Positions 1 to 13,649 of a stretch of DNA of 64,000 bases are shown here, one piece after another. The notes beneath the pieces are model-generated. The model was given only the letters and a program-made list of their open reading frames with translations. It ran no database searches and was not told the origin of the DNA. Where the stretch lies: positions 886,490 through 950,489 of the forward strand of contig WBMV01006288.1 in assembly GCA_013396655.1 (NCBI GenBank). The letters are read 5' to 3'. How positions within the stretch are numbered: the stretch's first letter is position 1; every line of letters begins with the position of its first letter. The position numbers and the translations under genes were made by a program. Origin of the DNA: Campylorhamphus procurvoides (taxonomy: Eukaryota > Chordata > Aves > Passeriformes > Dendrocolaptidae).

Positions 1-3000
1 ACTTGCAGAAAGGTTACAGATGAAGGGGCTGAGAAAGAGTTCTTTGGGGGAGGGGGGTTAGCTCCCAGGGCAGTACAGAACGCACTAAAACGTGTAACAC
101 AGACTAGCACAGGACTTTAACATAAACTTACAACTTATGCAAAAGCGAGTGCCTTTGAAAAGCTCTGTGAAGGAGCAAAAAAATTAAAAGAACAATAACC
201 GTGACTTCACTTTGTTGAACTCCTAAGAACTAAGATGGAATTCATATACGAAAAAATATTATTATTGCCTTTCAAAGGAATTTTCCAGCCCATTCATTTT
301 GCAATTCCCCATGCTGATTAAACTGTGAGAGGATATGACTTCTTAGGGGTCACAGAAAGGTAAAAATAAAAGAAGGTACAAGAAATGTCCTACCTTCTTT
401 CCTGCTTTTCAAAAACCAAGCCAACTTTATGACTTTTGTTAGGAAAAGGAAGATTCTTTTAACCCAGTCAAAAAGTTGTTGCCATTTTGGGGAAACTGCA
501 ATAGTAACAAAACCTGGAAGTGCCTGGAATTATCTTGCCGTTTCACTCTGGAGCCTATGTCAGGTCTTGTGTCACTTCAGTGTAAAGATGAAGTGATGGA
601 GAAAACTCCAAAACCTGTACCATGCACCAGATTTTTTACCCCAAGTATTATATTCTTTTTCAAGATGTGGATTTCAACAAATTTCATTCTTTGTATCTGT
701 AGAACTTTTGACTGTGATATGTTGCTTTGGGTTTTTTTTAAGATTTCTATCACTGTTCTTTTAAATATCTGCAATCCTGTTGTTGTTTCTGTTTTCTTCA
801 TTTGGAACATTTTGGATTATTCTTCTTTTTCCTTTGCAAATCCTGGAAATACATGTTATTTCTTAGTCCCTTACAAAGCTCTCAGAGCTGAACAAAGATT
901 GTTCAGTCCCTGTTGGTACACCTGAAAATTGTAAAGAGATATGCAAAACAAGATAAACCTCAACCCATTTGGAAAACCAAAGAAAAGGAAAAACTGTATA
1001 GAGGCATTTTTTCCTCTCTCTGGAAATTCAAACAATGTTTTAAATACTTATTTGAAAGCATCCATAAATCAACAGAAAGTCCTGTTGGCTTTGCTGTTTA
1101 AGTGCAAGAAGGATCATAAGGATCAACACACGTGTTTGCATCAATACAATGTGTTTGGTGTTCTCTCTGCTGGTAACACAATGTCATCCTACAGGAGTTC
1201 TGTTTAAATCTCTGTCTGAGAAAAAACCTAGCTGAGATTGATTGCACTATTTATTGATCTCATTTATATTGTCTTGGAGATTTCAACCTAATGCTAATCT
1301 GATGAAGTGGAGATGAAGTAGTCTGTGGTGGTTAGCACTGTGTACCTTATTGCACAGAGCTGTTAAAGGACTAGTGTGAACAGAAAGCATGAGCAAACAA
1401 GTGCGCAGTTGGTCCTGTGGAATGTTCAATTCTCTAACCACAAGTAGATGTGATCACAAGAGACTTTACAGGAAACTGGGCTTTGGACTCATGCTCTTTC
1501 AAAGAGTCCCCCACCCCTTCCTTTCTGCTTCTCAGAAACATTTACTTTTTTCTTTATGTGTCTCACAGACAGTAGCAGACATGTCCTCTGCTTTCTGTTT
1601 AACACCATGATTTCCAGTAGACATCCCCATCGTATGTATATGTCACACAGCCTGCCACCTCGCTTGGGTATTACAGCTATGCCCACATTGTCATAACCTG
1701 GTCACCTATTGCAAAGCCAGAACTGTTCAGTGGGTGACAGGAAACATTTTTTTGGTGGCAGGTGATACAGGCACCACAGCAGGTTCCACCATCTGAGGAC
1801 CAGGCATATGGAGCTATGGTTTATTTTGGAATAAACAGGTAGCTTTTAATTATTACTGTTTCTCTTCTGCAACAATCTTAATTCACACTTGAGGACACCT
1901 GATCTCTTTATTTACATCTAGTATCACAAAAAATAAAGGTTTAGTTAAGCAAGTTTTACTCCTGTTCCATTATTCATAGATAAAATACATCCTGCAAGTT
2001 CATCCTTTCAATTATTTTGTTTAATGCAAATAGTCAGATAATTTGCCAAAAACAACATATCCCACCAAAATGAAAGTTAATTCTTCTGTGTTTATTTCAA
2101 GTAGAACTACTCTGTCCCCTATTTAAAAACAAACAAACAAAAAACCCCAAACCAAACTAAACAACAACAACAAAAATCTTTCAATTTCCATGTAGAAAAA
2201 AGTGCTAAATGAACTGTACCACATCAGCTGTATCTCTGGGAGGTGGTGTATCGAAGCTATACTGCTCAGACGCATTTTTTTTAACTTCTATCCTGTCCTG
2301 CTTGCAGTAGGATTTATATCAGTGGCAAATTGTAATGTACGTCTGTCCAGCAGTGTCCATTGTAGAGAAAAGGTGATCCCTTGGTTTTACCCATCTGCCA
2401 GCCATGGAACAGACAATGTAGGTATTTGGTCACCACAAAAAGGATAGTTACTGTTTCACATCATGTTAGTTCACTCACCTGATAGTTGATAGTTTAAAAC
2501 AGACTTCTATTAAAGTCTCTGTGTTGAGTGAGCACATTCAAGACACAGTCCAGGCTATGAAAATGTTGCATTTTACATCATACCAAAACACACTGTGAAT
2601 GATCTCAAGATCCAGACAGACATTGACAGATAAATATTAGTTTGCAGCTAACTATCTCAGGGTTAGCAGCATGGCATGTGGTCCTACATGGACAAGAAGA
2701 GTGAGCAGCCTTGGATTTCTTCCTGCTGGGAACTAGGTGAGTGATGTTCCTGGAGCATCACTCCTGAGCAGCTGGAGAAGGATATACTGCTGAACACAAA
2801 GTATTCTTACCAATAGCTATGGGAATTGTGTCTTCTTCAGGTCAGATTTACTTATTTTAGACATAGTGGGACTTCTTCCAGAAGTAGTTACCCATGTGCA
2901 AAGAAACTTAATTTTTTCTCAAGCCAGTGGCCCCAAAAGTTGAAATGTAAAGAGCTAAAAGAGGAAAAACAATTTTCTACATAAAGGAGGAATTGTGGTA

Positions 3001-3149
3001 CAATAAATTACATTTTTTTACACATATTCCACTCAATTGAATTGAAAGGAAACACAGACAGAGATGCCTGAAGTGAAGAGGCTGAGGAGGCAGAATACTG
3101 AACCTGAATGAATCTCAGTCTGGAATTTTGCGCAAGTTGTCCCCTTTAG
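1..3149. other. Unique noncoding DNA
   Basis: No gene, exon or interspersed repeat is recognised. Open frames here (for example 149 codons from 476) have low-complexity, Phe/Cys-rich translations typical of chance reading of AT-rich DNA. An A/C-rich simple stretch lies at 2125-2177 and is listed separately. Confidence 0.6.
2125..2177. repeat. A/C-rich simple sequence
   Basis: The stretch is made almost only of A and C on the plus strand, with short AAAC and AAC units. It resembles low-complexity A-rich sequence scattered through bird genomes. No flanking element body is seen, so it may be a decayed tail or simple slippage. Confidence 0.6.
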
Positions 3150-3340
3150 TTTGCTTGGGGCTGAATTTATTGCATATTAAAGGCTTTAATCAAATGCTCT
3201 GGGTCATACGAATGTATTTTTAATGCTTTTATGGTGTGGCATGTTCTAAGGAAAAAGTGTCATCCCACATATATCACATTTGTCTAAATTTGCATTCTCC
3301 CAGATGGCCACATTTATTGACTTTGTGAAGTTAACTGTCT
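3150..3340. other. Candidate conserved noncoding element
   Basis: This patch has a non-repetitive texture rich in homeodomain/TCF-like words: TTAATC-containing runs near 3186, TTTTTAATG near 3217, and a CCAATC box-like word near 3355. There is no long ORF and no repeat similarity. The call rests only on sequence texture; no alignment was available. It could equally be ordinary unique DNA. Confidence 0.22.
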
Positions 3341-4404
3341 CTCCCTGCTTCCAGCCAATCAGGGTTTGCTGGAGGATCAAAGAAAGCTAATCCTTTATTG
3401 TTTCATCTACTGCTGAGAATGACCCAAAACCAAAATCTCTTGACACAAACACCCCCAAATGTCAGTCCCAGATTAGCACAGAAAGTTCATGGCTCAAATT
3501 CTATTTTCATTTTTTGCAACTTGCATGAGATTGAAAAATATTTTACCTGTGAATATAAGCACTTCTCTTGCTATCATGTTATTTGCAGCTTCCAAAATTA
3601 ATTACATTTAGAGGTTAAAAAAGCCCATTTCACACCTGCTGAACAAACTAACTTTTCAGTTATTATTCCAAATATACTAATTTATAATTTTGTGAACCAG
3701 AACCCAAGCAAAGTACTTAACTCCCTGCATTCATAGAAACTGAACTTTAAACAAATTGCAAGGGAAAATCTTCTGCTGATCCTTCTTAGACTGCTCTTTG
3801 CAGCTATCAATCTTTATTAAAAAATTCACAAAATTCAATCAAATAAATTTCCTTTAAATCCAGCTAAAGGAAAGTGAACAACAAAATGTCCACAGTCTAG
3901 GTAGCTGCCAGTTCCTTTTCTACTAAGTGTTTAATCACTGGGGTTTTTTTCAACTCCAAGTGTAATAGTATGGGAATTTAATCATGGTTTCTATTAGTAC
4001 AACTGCTTGAGAGGGTCTCCGAGACATTTTCTTTCACTTTAGTTTGCCCTGTGGATAAGTAGAGCACTTTGGTTCTGTATTGATTTGTCTTTTACTGCAG
4101 TGATCACCTTTCATTTTCAAGCATTCACCTTCCATTCATAAACATTAAATCCCTATTTAAAAGAAATAATAGAACTGGAATGGTGGCTCAATAGGGCAAT
4201 GATCAGTGGAAGAACCCAGATGACTTTATCTGGGTCAGAACTTTATTTCATTAGGTTGAATAGTGATTTCTTGCTTTCCCCTTCTCTGTCTCTCAGGCGG
4301 TGACAGGCCTTCCCTCTCCCTAAGGATATGGAGACCAGCTGCCTTAAGATAAGAGAAAACGAAGAGAAAGAAAGTGCATTTGTAAAGGACATTGGTCTAC
4401 ACGT
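3341..4404. other. Unique noncoding DNA
   Basis: No gene, repeat or RNA is recognised. The sequence is AT-rich with short homopolymer runs only. Confidence 0.5.
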
Positions 4405-4730
4405 GCAGTTTGCAGCATATAAAAGCCCTCTGTGTGTGAATATGGGCTAACACATCAGCACATGTCTGTTTTGAAATGAAGAGCAGCAGGTACATTTTGA
4501 CACAAATTCAAATCAAACGTGTGCCTTTGATATCATACTGGCAAAACTCGATCATATGCTTTGCTAATCGAGTGTGCCGAGTCTCCTATGCTTATGTTTT
4601 TTGGAATTAAATTGCATGACTGTGCTTTGCTCTGTAAAATGTGTAAATGTGTAAATTATGTCAGGACAGATTGCAAATGCCAGTTGAAGAAATAAAAAAT
4701 ATGCTGCACTCATTGTAAAGAGTGCAGGGG
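4405..4730. other. Candidate conserved noncoding element with hairpins
   Basis: The patch keeps several CpGs (for example at 4549, 4569 and 4578) in an otherwise CpG-poor region. It contains two perfect short inverted repeats: CTCGAT at 4547-4552 against ATCGAG at 4567-4572, and CTGCACTC at 4704-4711 against GAGTGCAG at 4720-4727 with an 8-base loop. A CATATAAAAG word at about 4417-4426 resembles a TATA box, but no transcript structure is visible. Retained CpGs and unique complex sequence suggest constraint. This is inference; cross-species alignment would decide. Confidence 0.35.
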
Positions 4731-7700
4731 TGTGGCCTGGGAGATGGTGAGAAGGGGTTAATGCCTCCTAGCAAAATTCCTGGAAGAAACAGATTGATTT
4801 ATTAACTGTTATTTGTATTACCAGTATTAACAGCTCAGCAAAGAAACATCAGAAAATCCAGAAAACCCCATTCAGGACTTAGAGCTGGAAAAACTGTACT
4901 CTATCAATAAATGTAGAGTCATGGTTTTCACCTGGAAGACTTTGTTGTACTAGAGTTAAGATGGAATAGGTGACTGTAGAGAGTAAAGGCAGAGTGTCTG
5001 AGTGAAAATGGCATGGAGTTTTATGTTGGCCCTGTTTCAAGAGAGTACTTAAATAAGAACTTAAGACCATTCCCTCTATGAAATAGCACTTAAGGAGAAG
5101 CTTATGCACAGTAATGAACAGGAATGTGCCCTTGAAACAGGGCCAATATATAGAGCTTGCTTGATATTTACATACATGGAATTTTTTGATCAACTTTTAA
5201 TGTATTTTAATTCTATTTTAAATATCCAATTAAGTCACAATTCCCTCTGCTCCCTTATTGTTTATCTCCTTTCCTCATTCTTTCTTGCCTGAAAAAATTA
5301 CTCGGGTTTACTGTCCAGATACTCTCCTATTCTAGTGTCTTATCTTATATAAAGGGGATCCAGGAAACCAAGGATTTTATCTGAAATTAAAGCACATACA
5401 GATCTCAACAGATTGCTTCTTCTTTCAAAGTTTGATCTTTCTCATTTTAGAGGCACAACAAATTTCTATTCCCATTTAAATCAGGATCAGCAAAAATTTG
5501 TCCCCGAGTTCAGCTGTATTAGCATACATCCCACTGTGCAATGGAATTGTCACCCAGGAGTGATCTTGCACCTCTTAGATGAGATTCATTTAAACTGGTA
5601 TCAGATCACTGTGCTGAAGCAGATATGAGTTGATTGTGAGATTAATTTAAACATATGTCATTCAGAGCACTGGAAATAAATACATTGATTTTACAGACTG
5701 TCTTTTTTAGTCCCAGCTATTTGTTTAAGTAGATTGTGTTTAACCTACAGAGTTATATAATCATTTCAGTGCCTTTATTACTGAATGTTTAATATTTTAT
5801 CATCAAACATATTTTGTAGTGGTTTGAACTTTTTTCTTTAATGGCTTGAACTTCAGAACAATACCTTTTCAAAAAAGGGAAAAATCCTTTAAAACCAGGG
5901 TGAAAAAAAAGCATTCTAAGGAAGGCCATCTGCTACAAATAACTAACTCTGACTAGATGCAACCTAGTATTAAATTTCTAGAAACCACAGGTTAAAGCTT
6001 CTCAGAGTTTATTTTTCAAACAAGGATCTGTATGTCTCAATGTGATGATTTTCCTTCCCCCAGGAGAAGAACAGACTTGTTTCACTATGAGCTTCCAGAT
6101 TGGTACAGAATTGCTTCACATGACCAAGTACCTATTTGGGCACCTAGACATATGACTCAGTGATTCTGCATTTGAGAACCTGGATCCACACAAAATTTAT
6201 ATTTATTTATATAGTATCCAGTAAACCAGAATACTTAATTTTAAGCTGTAGTTGTTAAGGGTAGCATATGCAGCTTAGAATTATATAGTGTAAGAAATTC
6301 CAGAGTACTGTCCCTTTACAGTGTTAAAAGCGTGAGTATTGTCCATGACTTTCCACAGTCTTGATATTGGAGTAGTTTCCATATACTTCATGCAAGAAAA
6401 CCAGACATAAAGAAAATAAGAACAGTTGCTGTAAGGAAGTCTAATTATCTTGACTATCTTTGAGCATCCTAGGAGTGCTGCAGCTATTGGGGCTAAACTG
6501 GAAGTACTGAACATGTGTCACTTAATTTCCAGTTAGCTATGGAGAGCATCAACAGCCTACAACTTCAGGAACAAAAGACGCTTTTCCCTCTTCCTGTGTG
6601 TAAGCTGGCATCTATCCAGTGGTCCGACTTCTTAAAGACCAGCTGCTCCTTCCTATCCAGTTAATGGGAGGAAATTCCCATACCACTAGATTCAATTAAG
6701 GTAAGGTGGTCTTATAGCAATTTACCAGACCACTATATATATTTCAGCTTTTACCGTCAATTAAGGTAATGTAACAATTAAGCTGACTATCTTTCTGAAA
6801 TACATGATTATGTGAAGAATATTTCATCACACATTTCATAATGTCAGGTGTTTTCCTTTAACCTCTTTAATCTGATTCCCGTTATGGCTTTGGTGATTAC
6901 AGACTGCCTATGCCAAATCCTATCCTACCAATATGAAAGGTTATTTTGTTTGACTTTATGTCTTAAACTTACTCTATAGTGCTCTAGTTTCAGTGGGGTT
7001 CGTCAGCTACCTTTGGAGTTAGCGTCATTTTAAAAAAGGAGGTGGATGAAGGTGGTGGAAATACATGGGAAATAAGATAATCTGAAATATTATAGTAATA
7101 TCAATGTATTTGCAAAGCATGACTACTTAGAAAACACATATTCTAGAACTGAATATTTCAATACGTTGAAAAGGCTCTGCATCTTTTTAGGCAACCAGAA
7201 ATGGTTTAAGTAAAGAATTTTAAATATAAAAAGAATGGAATTTCTTTCTTGGGAAAGATTCTGAAAATCATTACCTGGATTTTATTCAAACTGCAAAGTC
7301 CTGCAGACGTCAAAAGCACTGAGAAGAAAGAATTATGTCAGCTTGGTCAAATCATTTAATTTTTTTTTACATTTTTATATAATAATTATGTGATGGATTG
7401 TGACAGAGAAAATAAAAAATCTCTGAAATGTCACTTTGAAATTAAAGAACAGGAGTGTTTTGGTTGAGAACACTGTGATTTGTTGGGATTTACACCCTTT
7501 TATTTTCATTCAACTGCACGTTTGTATATTCATCTTCTTTCACAAAGCTTTTTATTTCAAATGAACTACATATTTCAAAGGAAAATAATATTGTTGCTTA
7601 TACCTTAGCTACTGTGAATCACGTTTCCTGTATCTTCTATGAAATTCAGCATAATATTTGCTTTTCAAAATCTGACTTTTGATTTTGATGATTAACTGGT

Positions 7701-9498
7701 CCCATTAAAATATTTGGTCCTTTGGTCACAGGTCTGGCATCATCCCTCTCCTCTCAAAATGCCATTCCAAATTTCTTTGACTAATATAATGTATTGGTGT
7801 ATTATTATTAACTAGGAGTATCTGCCATGTTTTGTCCCTTGATCAAAGTCATTAATTTCTCTTGACAGCCTTCAGGTGGCACTGAAGATGAAAAGAAAAA
7901 AGAGATATAAGGATATTTTTCCCCCTTGTAACTATAATTCTATAGCGGTGCTTTAAAGAAAATTTGGTTCTCTTTGTATGATCTTTATTCAGGGGGACTG
8001 CGTGGAGTTCTGGGGCTTCACATATGCATTCCCATGCATCCCCCTACAGGAGATGAAATGTGACATTTCCTTTTTAAAGGATCCAAAAATCCTGCCCCTA
8101 ATCCATAGATTTCATATGTATGTAATCAACTTTTATTGGTTTTGTGAGGATGAAGCTTCCTTTTCCAATGTGAGCATAATACAAACTTTGACAGTGTCAT
8201 TAATAAAGAACTGCGTGGTTCAGACAAATAGGAGAAGTTTATATAAAGCCTTTATCTCAGTTCTTTCTGTGGTGTTTGTGTACTGTAGTCTTGCCATGGC
8301 AGATTTGCTGTGTCAGATCCCAAAAAGCAAACTGCTTGGAAAAGAGAAAACTGGTGCTACAAAAAATCCACACCACAGCTGAAAAACAGTTGAGCATTTC
8401 CTAAATATCCTTTTCTTCTGCTAACAGTAGAAATCTTTGGGGTCATGATAGTGAGTCTAATGAACACGAAGGCAAAGAGCCAAATGATTGCAATGGCAGT
8501 AAATCAGGCCATCTGATGGGCAAATTTTGAGGACTGTTGTTTTGAGGCCTTGATAATTTTTCTTCAAAAAGTCAGGTCATTATCTGAAGACCAGAAGGGA
8601 CCCAGTTTGGAAATTCAAGTGAATTTTGGGTCTCATTTCACCATAACAAAAGCAATCTATCCTTTCAAACTCAAGGGCAGTCAGAACTATAAATATTACA
8701 AAAGTATCCCAAGATTGTTTGGAAACAAGTATTCTATTTGGGTATTAATTCATCCAGACCTCCAAATGAAAAATACTGGGCACTGCATACTGTTCTCACC
8801 AAATGGTTGTTTGAATTATAAGCCAATAAAAAATATAGGAAAGAATCACTTCTGCTTTCTGACACAGCTCACTGTTTTGATTTCACAATCACTAGGATTT
8901 TACAGCTATTCTTACTAAATACTTACCAAATTGAGGTGAAAAAATATCTCTAATGCTACTGTCATCTCCATTGAAAAGTAGTATTAATGATGATGAGTTT
9001 TGTATAAGCAATTATGCAGGAGTTAATTTAAAAAGGATAGTACTTTTGCAGAGATCTTTCTAATTTTTTAGTGAAGATCTTTAGAAGTTATATTGTCTTG
9101 TTTTTATATATAACTTTCTGTACTTTAAAGATCATAGATGTCAAGAGTAATGGCTTCACCACTGCATTTAATGCATTTAAATGTATGGTTTCACCAGAGC
9201 ACAAAGTTGGGGGTTAATTTACAGGCTTTTTTGTAAATATTTTAAAAAATTTGTTCTTCATTTAGAAAATTTTTGTGGAAGTATAAGTTTATTTGATAAG
9301 TAGAAAGCTATATAGATAGCCTTAAATATCTGTCAATAATACTTTTTTTTTTCCCCTTGGGTTTTCTTTTCCTGCCATGCTCAACCAAAACCCCTTAAGA
9401 AAAATAACAAACCGAAATGAATCTTGAGTATAAAAACTGTAGTTCTTAAGTTATACATTTTCAGACGTAAAATAAGTATGAAAATCACTTTTTAGTGG
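4731..9498. other. Unique noncoding DNA
   Basis: This long AT-rich stretch has no recognised gene, RNA or repeat. Frames at 7978-8382 (134 codons) and 8550-8918 (122 codons) do not resemble any family I know and have no exon-like context. I treat them as chance frames. Confidence 0.5.
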
Positions 9499-10725
9499 AA
9501 TTCTAGAATTATAGAGTAAATTAGATTGGAAGTGGAGTTTGAACGTTCTTCAACTACCAGCACTGATCAGGACTCACTTCCAAGTTAGACCAGAGTGTTC
9601 AGGACAAGTGTGAAAATCCCAAAGGATAGAAAACCCACAGCCTCTCTCAGACACAGTCCCGGTGTTTAACCACTTTTCTTGTAAAAACTTTTCTTTGTAT
9701 TCAATTAAATTTTCCCTTACTCTTAAGTTGTGATCTCTCATCCATCTCTCTAAGCCTTTTGCTGTAACTCTCTAAGACTGACTTTGTCTTCCCTGTAGCC
9801 TCCCTTTAGCTGCATCTGAGCTGCATGTGTGCTCTGCCTGGATTCCCTCTTCAGTCTTTTCTTCTGCAAGTTTAACAAAAAAAGCCCAATTAATATCTCT
9901 TCATTCATTTTCAGCTCCATTTCCTTAAATAGCTAGTGACCCTCCAGAGATGTCTCTTCACATTATCAGTCTGTCTCCTGTTCTGGATCCCCAAAAGGTG
10001 GACTCTGCCCCAGCTGTGCCCTCACAAGTATTGAGTAGAGGGCAATAATTATTTCCACAGAACTATTGGCTGTATCTTGTTCACAGAGTCCCTGGCTGGT
10101 TTCCTCTGCTATGAAGGCATATAGCTGACTCCTCCACCTTGTCACTCATCAAGACACACAAGTCCATTTTGGAAGACCTGCTTCCTCAGTCAATCTGCAG
10201 TTCAGCCTGAAACAGTTCTCAACTAGCTATAGGACTTTACATATATCTTTAATAAATTTTTTTATATTACTGCCCACTCTATCTAGTTTAAGAACCCTCT
10301 GAATCTCAGCCAGATCATTCATTGTATCAAGCAGTGCCTTAATTTTCTGTCATCACAACTTTGATGAACATGAGATTCAGCCCATCATTCAAGTTGTTCA
10401 TTGTCTCCAGAACTGAGTGTTGAGCAACCAGCTGCCTATTGGGCCTCAAACCCTTAAGGCTCATCACCCACCCGGCTTTTCTCCCACTTACTCTATTCAG
10501 CTAGCCCCAATTTGGATACAAGGATGCCACGGAAGACAGCATTTAAAACTTTTCCAAAATCAAGGTGAAGAACACAGTTTTCCCTTCATCCAGAGAGCCA
10601 ATGATCACTTCATCATCATCAGGTTCCTTGGACACAGCTTGCCTGTTCTAAACACATACTGGCTGTTCCAAACACTTTCTTGTTTTTCATAGATGTAAAA
10701 ATGTCTTCCATGAGGATTTTCTTTT
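9499..10725 (-). mobile_element. CR1 LINE, long old minus-strand copy
   Basis: Read on the minus strand, this is a degraded non-LTR retrotransposon of the CR1 family. Its 3' end lies at about 9499, where the plus strand shows the reverse of the CR1 tail (TTCTAGAATTATAGAG, then a diverged form of the usual TTAGGTTGGAA). Upstream of that are the antisense counterparts of the ORF2 C-terminus (around 9600-9800) and of the middle of ORF2 (around 9950-10400). A reverse transcriptase segment follows at about 10500-10720, where the plus strand has the typical antisense words around AAATCAAGGTGAAG and CCTTCATCCAGAGAGCCA. Many substitutions and indels break every frame, so it is inactive. Most CR1 copies in birds are short 3' fragments, so about 1.2 kb is rather long. 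The 5' limit is approximate. Confidence 0.75.
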
Positions 10726-12400
10726 TAGCTTTCTGTATGATTGTTCTGCCTATTAGTCTGCTTATTAAAATCATAAAAAAAAGAAAATTAGAAAATAAAA
10801 AAATCATCCTAGAAGCAGAGACTGGTTTTGAAATATGTATTTTCTGAACCAGAGCACAGTAAGGGGAGATCTTTGCAAAACATCTTTTTAAATCAAACAA
10901 GAATTTTTTTAACCACATTTTGTAAATGAAGGACAAAAGGATGTTATCTTGAAATAGGTACTTTCTAACTTAAAGATTTAATATATTTCCTTTCTGAAAC
11001 TTTGTCCTGACTAATATATGGGCACAAGTCACTACTCTAACTACCATATGTCTTCAACAATCTGTATCAAAATTATTAATAATATATTAATATACATTGG
11101 CCTCTCCGAATGAGACCAATGGACCCTTTCATGAATATTTTTTTAAGTTGCTGCACCTAACCCTCATTTTGATAGTTCATAATTGTTTTTATGTCAAGAA
11201 ACTAGTCTTCTTGCTGAATCTCTTTCACATTACTCACTATCCAAAAGTTGCTAGGAATGTCACTCTGAACAGGTTCCTTTCAATCAGACTCTGAGTTCTC
11301 ATCCTCTGATTAAGAGATGTAGCAAAACAGTGAAGCTCCCTTATCTCAAATATCAATCTCAATAATGAGAAGACAGCAAGACCTCACTTAGCATCGTAAT
11401 AACTGACATAATACTGAGCTCCCCATTTCACTTTGAAGGGTTTGCAAATATTGTCCATTGGTGGTATGTTATGTGTGCAGCAATGTGAAGGAACAATCTA
11501 TAATTTCCAGTACTGAGATCTAGGACTTCCTTCCCCTAATCTGGCTTTCTGGCTCAAAAAGGGGATAAAATGAAGCATGCAAATGGCAGCTATGAATTGT
11601 AACAGTTTCAGACTTTTACATTTAGATTAATAATTTAACAAAATAAAAGGAAATCTTAAAGGGCTATTCAGTGGCTATACAGTTGTAGATAAAAGCTTTT
11701 GCAAGTGCATTCCTTCAGTTCTAAATTCACACAGCCAAACAAATAGAAAATTATTTTTTACCTTGCAATAGTGTAAGGAACAATAGACAGATTATGAAAT
11801 TTATATATTGCAATCTTCTACTAGGGTGAGTTTTCTAATTAGGACAAGAAAAACTGACTGGTTAAAAGGCAAAGAATTTGGAAATTTTAATTTTCCCCCA
11901 TCATTTGCTATTTAGTTTTTGTAGTTTCTTCAACTCTGACATCAAGATCACATTGATCACCTTCTTGTTAGTCATGTTTCTGAGCTTTTCACCACTAATA
12001 TAGGGCTATGTTTCAGTGTAAAAGATGAACCAAATAATTCAATTTAAAATTTGTAATTACTAGTTTAAAAAATAAACTAGGAATTCTTTCTCAGTATACA
12101 TTTAATCCATGTTGGTTTACACTTTAAAGTATTTTCAATTCCTGCTCTAAGAGATGAAGCAACACCTGGATCAATATCAAAAAGGGTATGCACAACTGCA
12201 GAAGTTAATTCACTAATATTCATTAATGGACAACCGCAGAAGAGCACAAAGAAGCATCCTTTCCCTGAGATGAGATGTAGAAACAACAACTGGTATCAAT
12301 TCATCTGGGACCAAAAGTTTCCATCTGAGAGTTTTATAATCTCTTTCCAAGGAGTAAAATCCTTTTTACACAGGCTTAACATTATAGTTCACAAATATCC

Positions 12401-12428
12401 TCAGAATCTTACTAAAGTAAGATTCTGA
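12401..12428. repeat. Perfect inverted repeat, 12-bp arms, 4-nt loop
   Basis: TCAGAATCTTAC at 12401-12412 is followed by the loop TAAA and then GTAAGATTCTGA at 12417-12428, an exact reverse complement. The stem is too short for a microRNA precursor. It may be a small MITE core, a foldback or chance. Confidence 0.8.
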
Positions 12429-12883
12429 TTTTTACCTTATCCAGGCCTAAACTGCAGGTTTCATGTTATCTGAAAATCTCTGTGACTCAGTATTATTAAT
12501 TGTAAATTTCTCATATTAGTGAAAAAAACCCCAACAAATGACACACCTTGCTTGAACAATTTTTCATTGCCATCAGATACCAAACGGCCTTAGCACTGCC
12601 AACTTGATCAGCATAGATTATTAATTATGATATTGCTGGTACAGTTCAATTTAATCAGAAAAGAACATCAAGGGGTCCAAGAAGTAGGGTATATAATGCA
12701 ATTTATCTTTGCCTTGTACCGATAGGGATAACAATGATTTGCAAATTGCTTCTGCTACAAATACACAATTAGAAAGAGATAAATATCAAAAGATATGCCA
12801 CATTTTCAACTCCAAGCCAGAAGCGCAGGTCTTAATCTTAGAAGTCAGTTTTAAAATCATGAGTTAATTCTTCCTTTGATGTG

Positions 12884-12945
12884 CACGCTTAACTCCCATT
12901 AAAATTAATGGGGGTTACACATGCTCATTGAGGAAGAAATAGACC
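12884..12945. repeat. Ancient amniote interspersed repeat fragment (unnamed)
   Basis: The sequence around TTAACTCCCATT and AATGGGGGTTACACATGCT matches, from memory, a palindromic motif scattered through turtle, crocodile and bird genomes. The perfect stem CCCATTAA/TTAATGGG lies at 12895-12912. The family name is not certain and the boundaries are approximate. Confidence 0.42.
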
Positions 12946-13649
12946 CCATAGTGTGTATATTCTTCAAATAATAAAGATTTGGTAATTACTATATTATTTG
13001 TTCATTAATTTTCAATTTATCTTGTAAATGTGCATACTTTGTGATCTTAGGTTCAATTATATAGAGTAATTTGTGGCAAAAGGTCTAGTGGAGCATTATC
13101 CTCTTAAAGAACATGTGGTTTTATAGCATATATTGACAGTGCTCTAATTCTCAAACTTTATCACTTGCAAAATACACCAAAACAAGAGAATTTGACTCTG
13201 AGCAGCCAAATTCTTCTTCTCCACGTTGTCCTCAGTTCTTTTAAATCACTTTCGATATTCCACTGCATTCAACCAAGTTTGAAAGGCCATTTTCCGTTAA
13301 TTGTTAGAGTATCTGATAATATTCAGGTGCCTCAATTCTGAGTGCACAAGTTGCAAGTTGTTTAGGGATAATATTTTTCAGAGGGCAAGTGTTAAATAGT
13401 TTAAGAAAGGCTTTTTTTTTCCTTTTTCAGAATATTTCAGAGAACTGAGTTGATTAGGATTAGCTGACAACCTTAAAAAAATAGTCATCCCCCTTTTCAA
13501 AAAAATCAGTTCAGTTAATTTATGGAATAAGAATATTGGACTTTCTAACATCTCAGTTATAAAATGCATGTTGTTCTGGAACACAGAAGCATGTAGCTGG
13601 TCTCCGGTCCATGGGAGTTTAAAATTTTAAGGTATTATCCATAAATAGT

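Larger units (their letters stand above)
10726..13649. other. Unique noncoding DNA
   Basis: No gene is recognised. The stretch holds a perfect hairpin (12401-12428) and a short amniote-repeat-like palindrome (12884-12945), both listed separately. Confidence 0.5.

Noticed and set aside
476..925. 149-codon plus-strand open frame, the longest in the window
   Set aside because: The translation is Phe/Cys/Ile-rich with no domain, and an overlapping minus frame exists. AT-poor-in-stops chance is enough to explain it.
4417..4426. TATA-box-like CATATAAAAG as a promoter
   Set aside because: No CpG island, initiator, exon or ORF follows; AT-rich DNA gives such words often.
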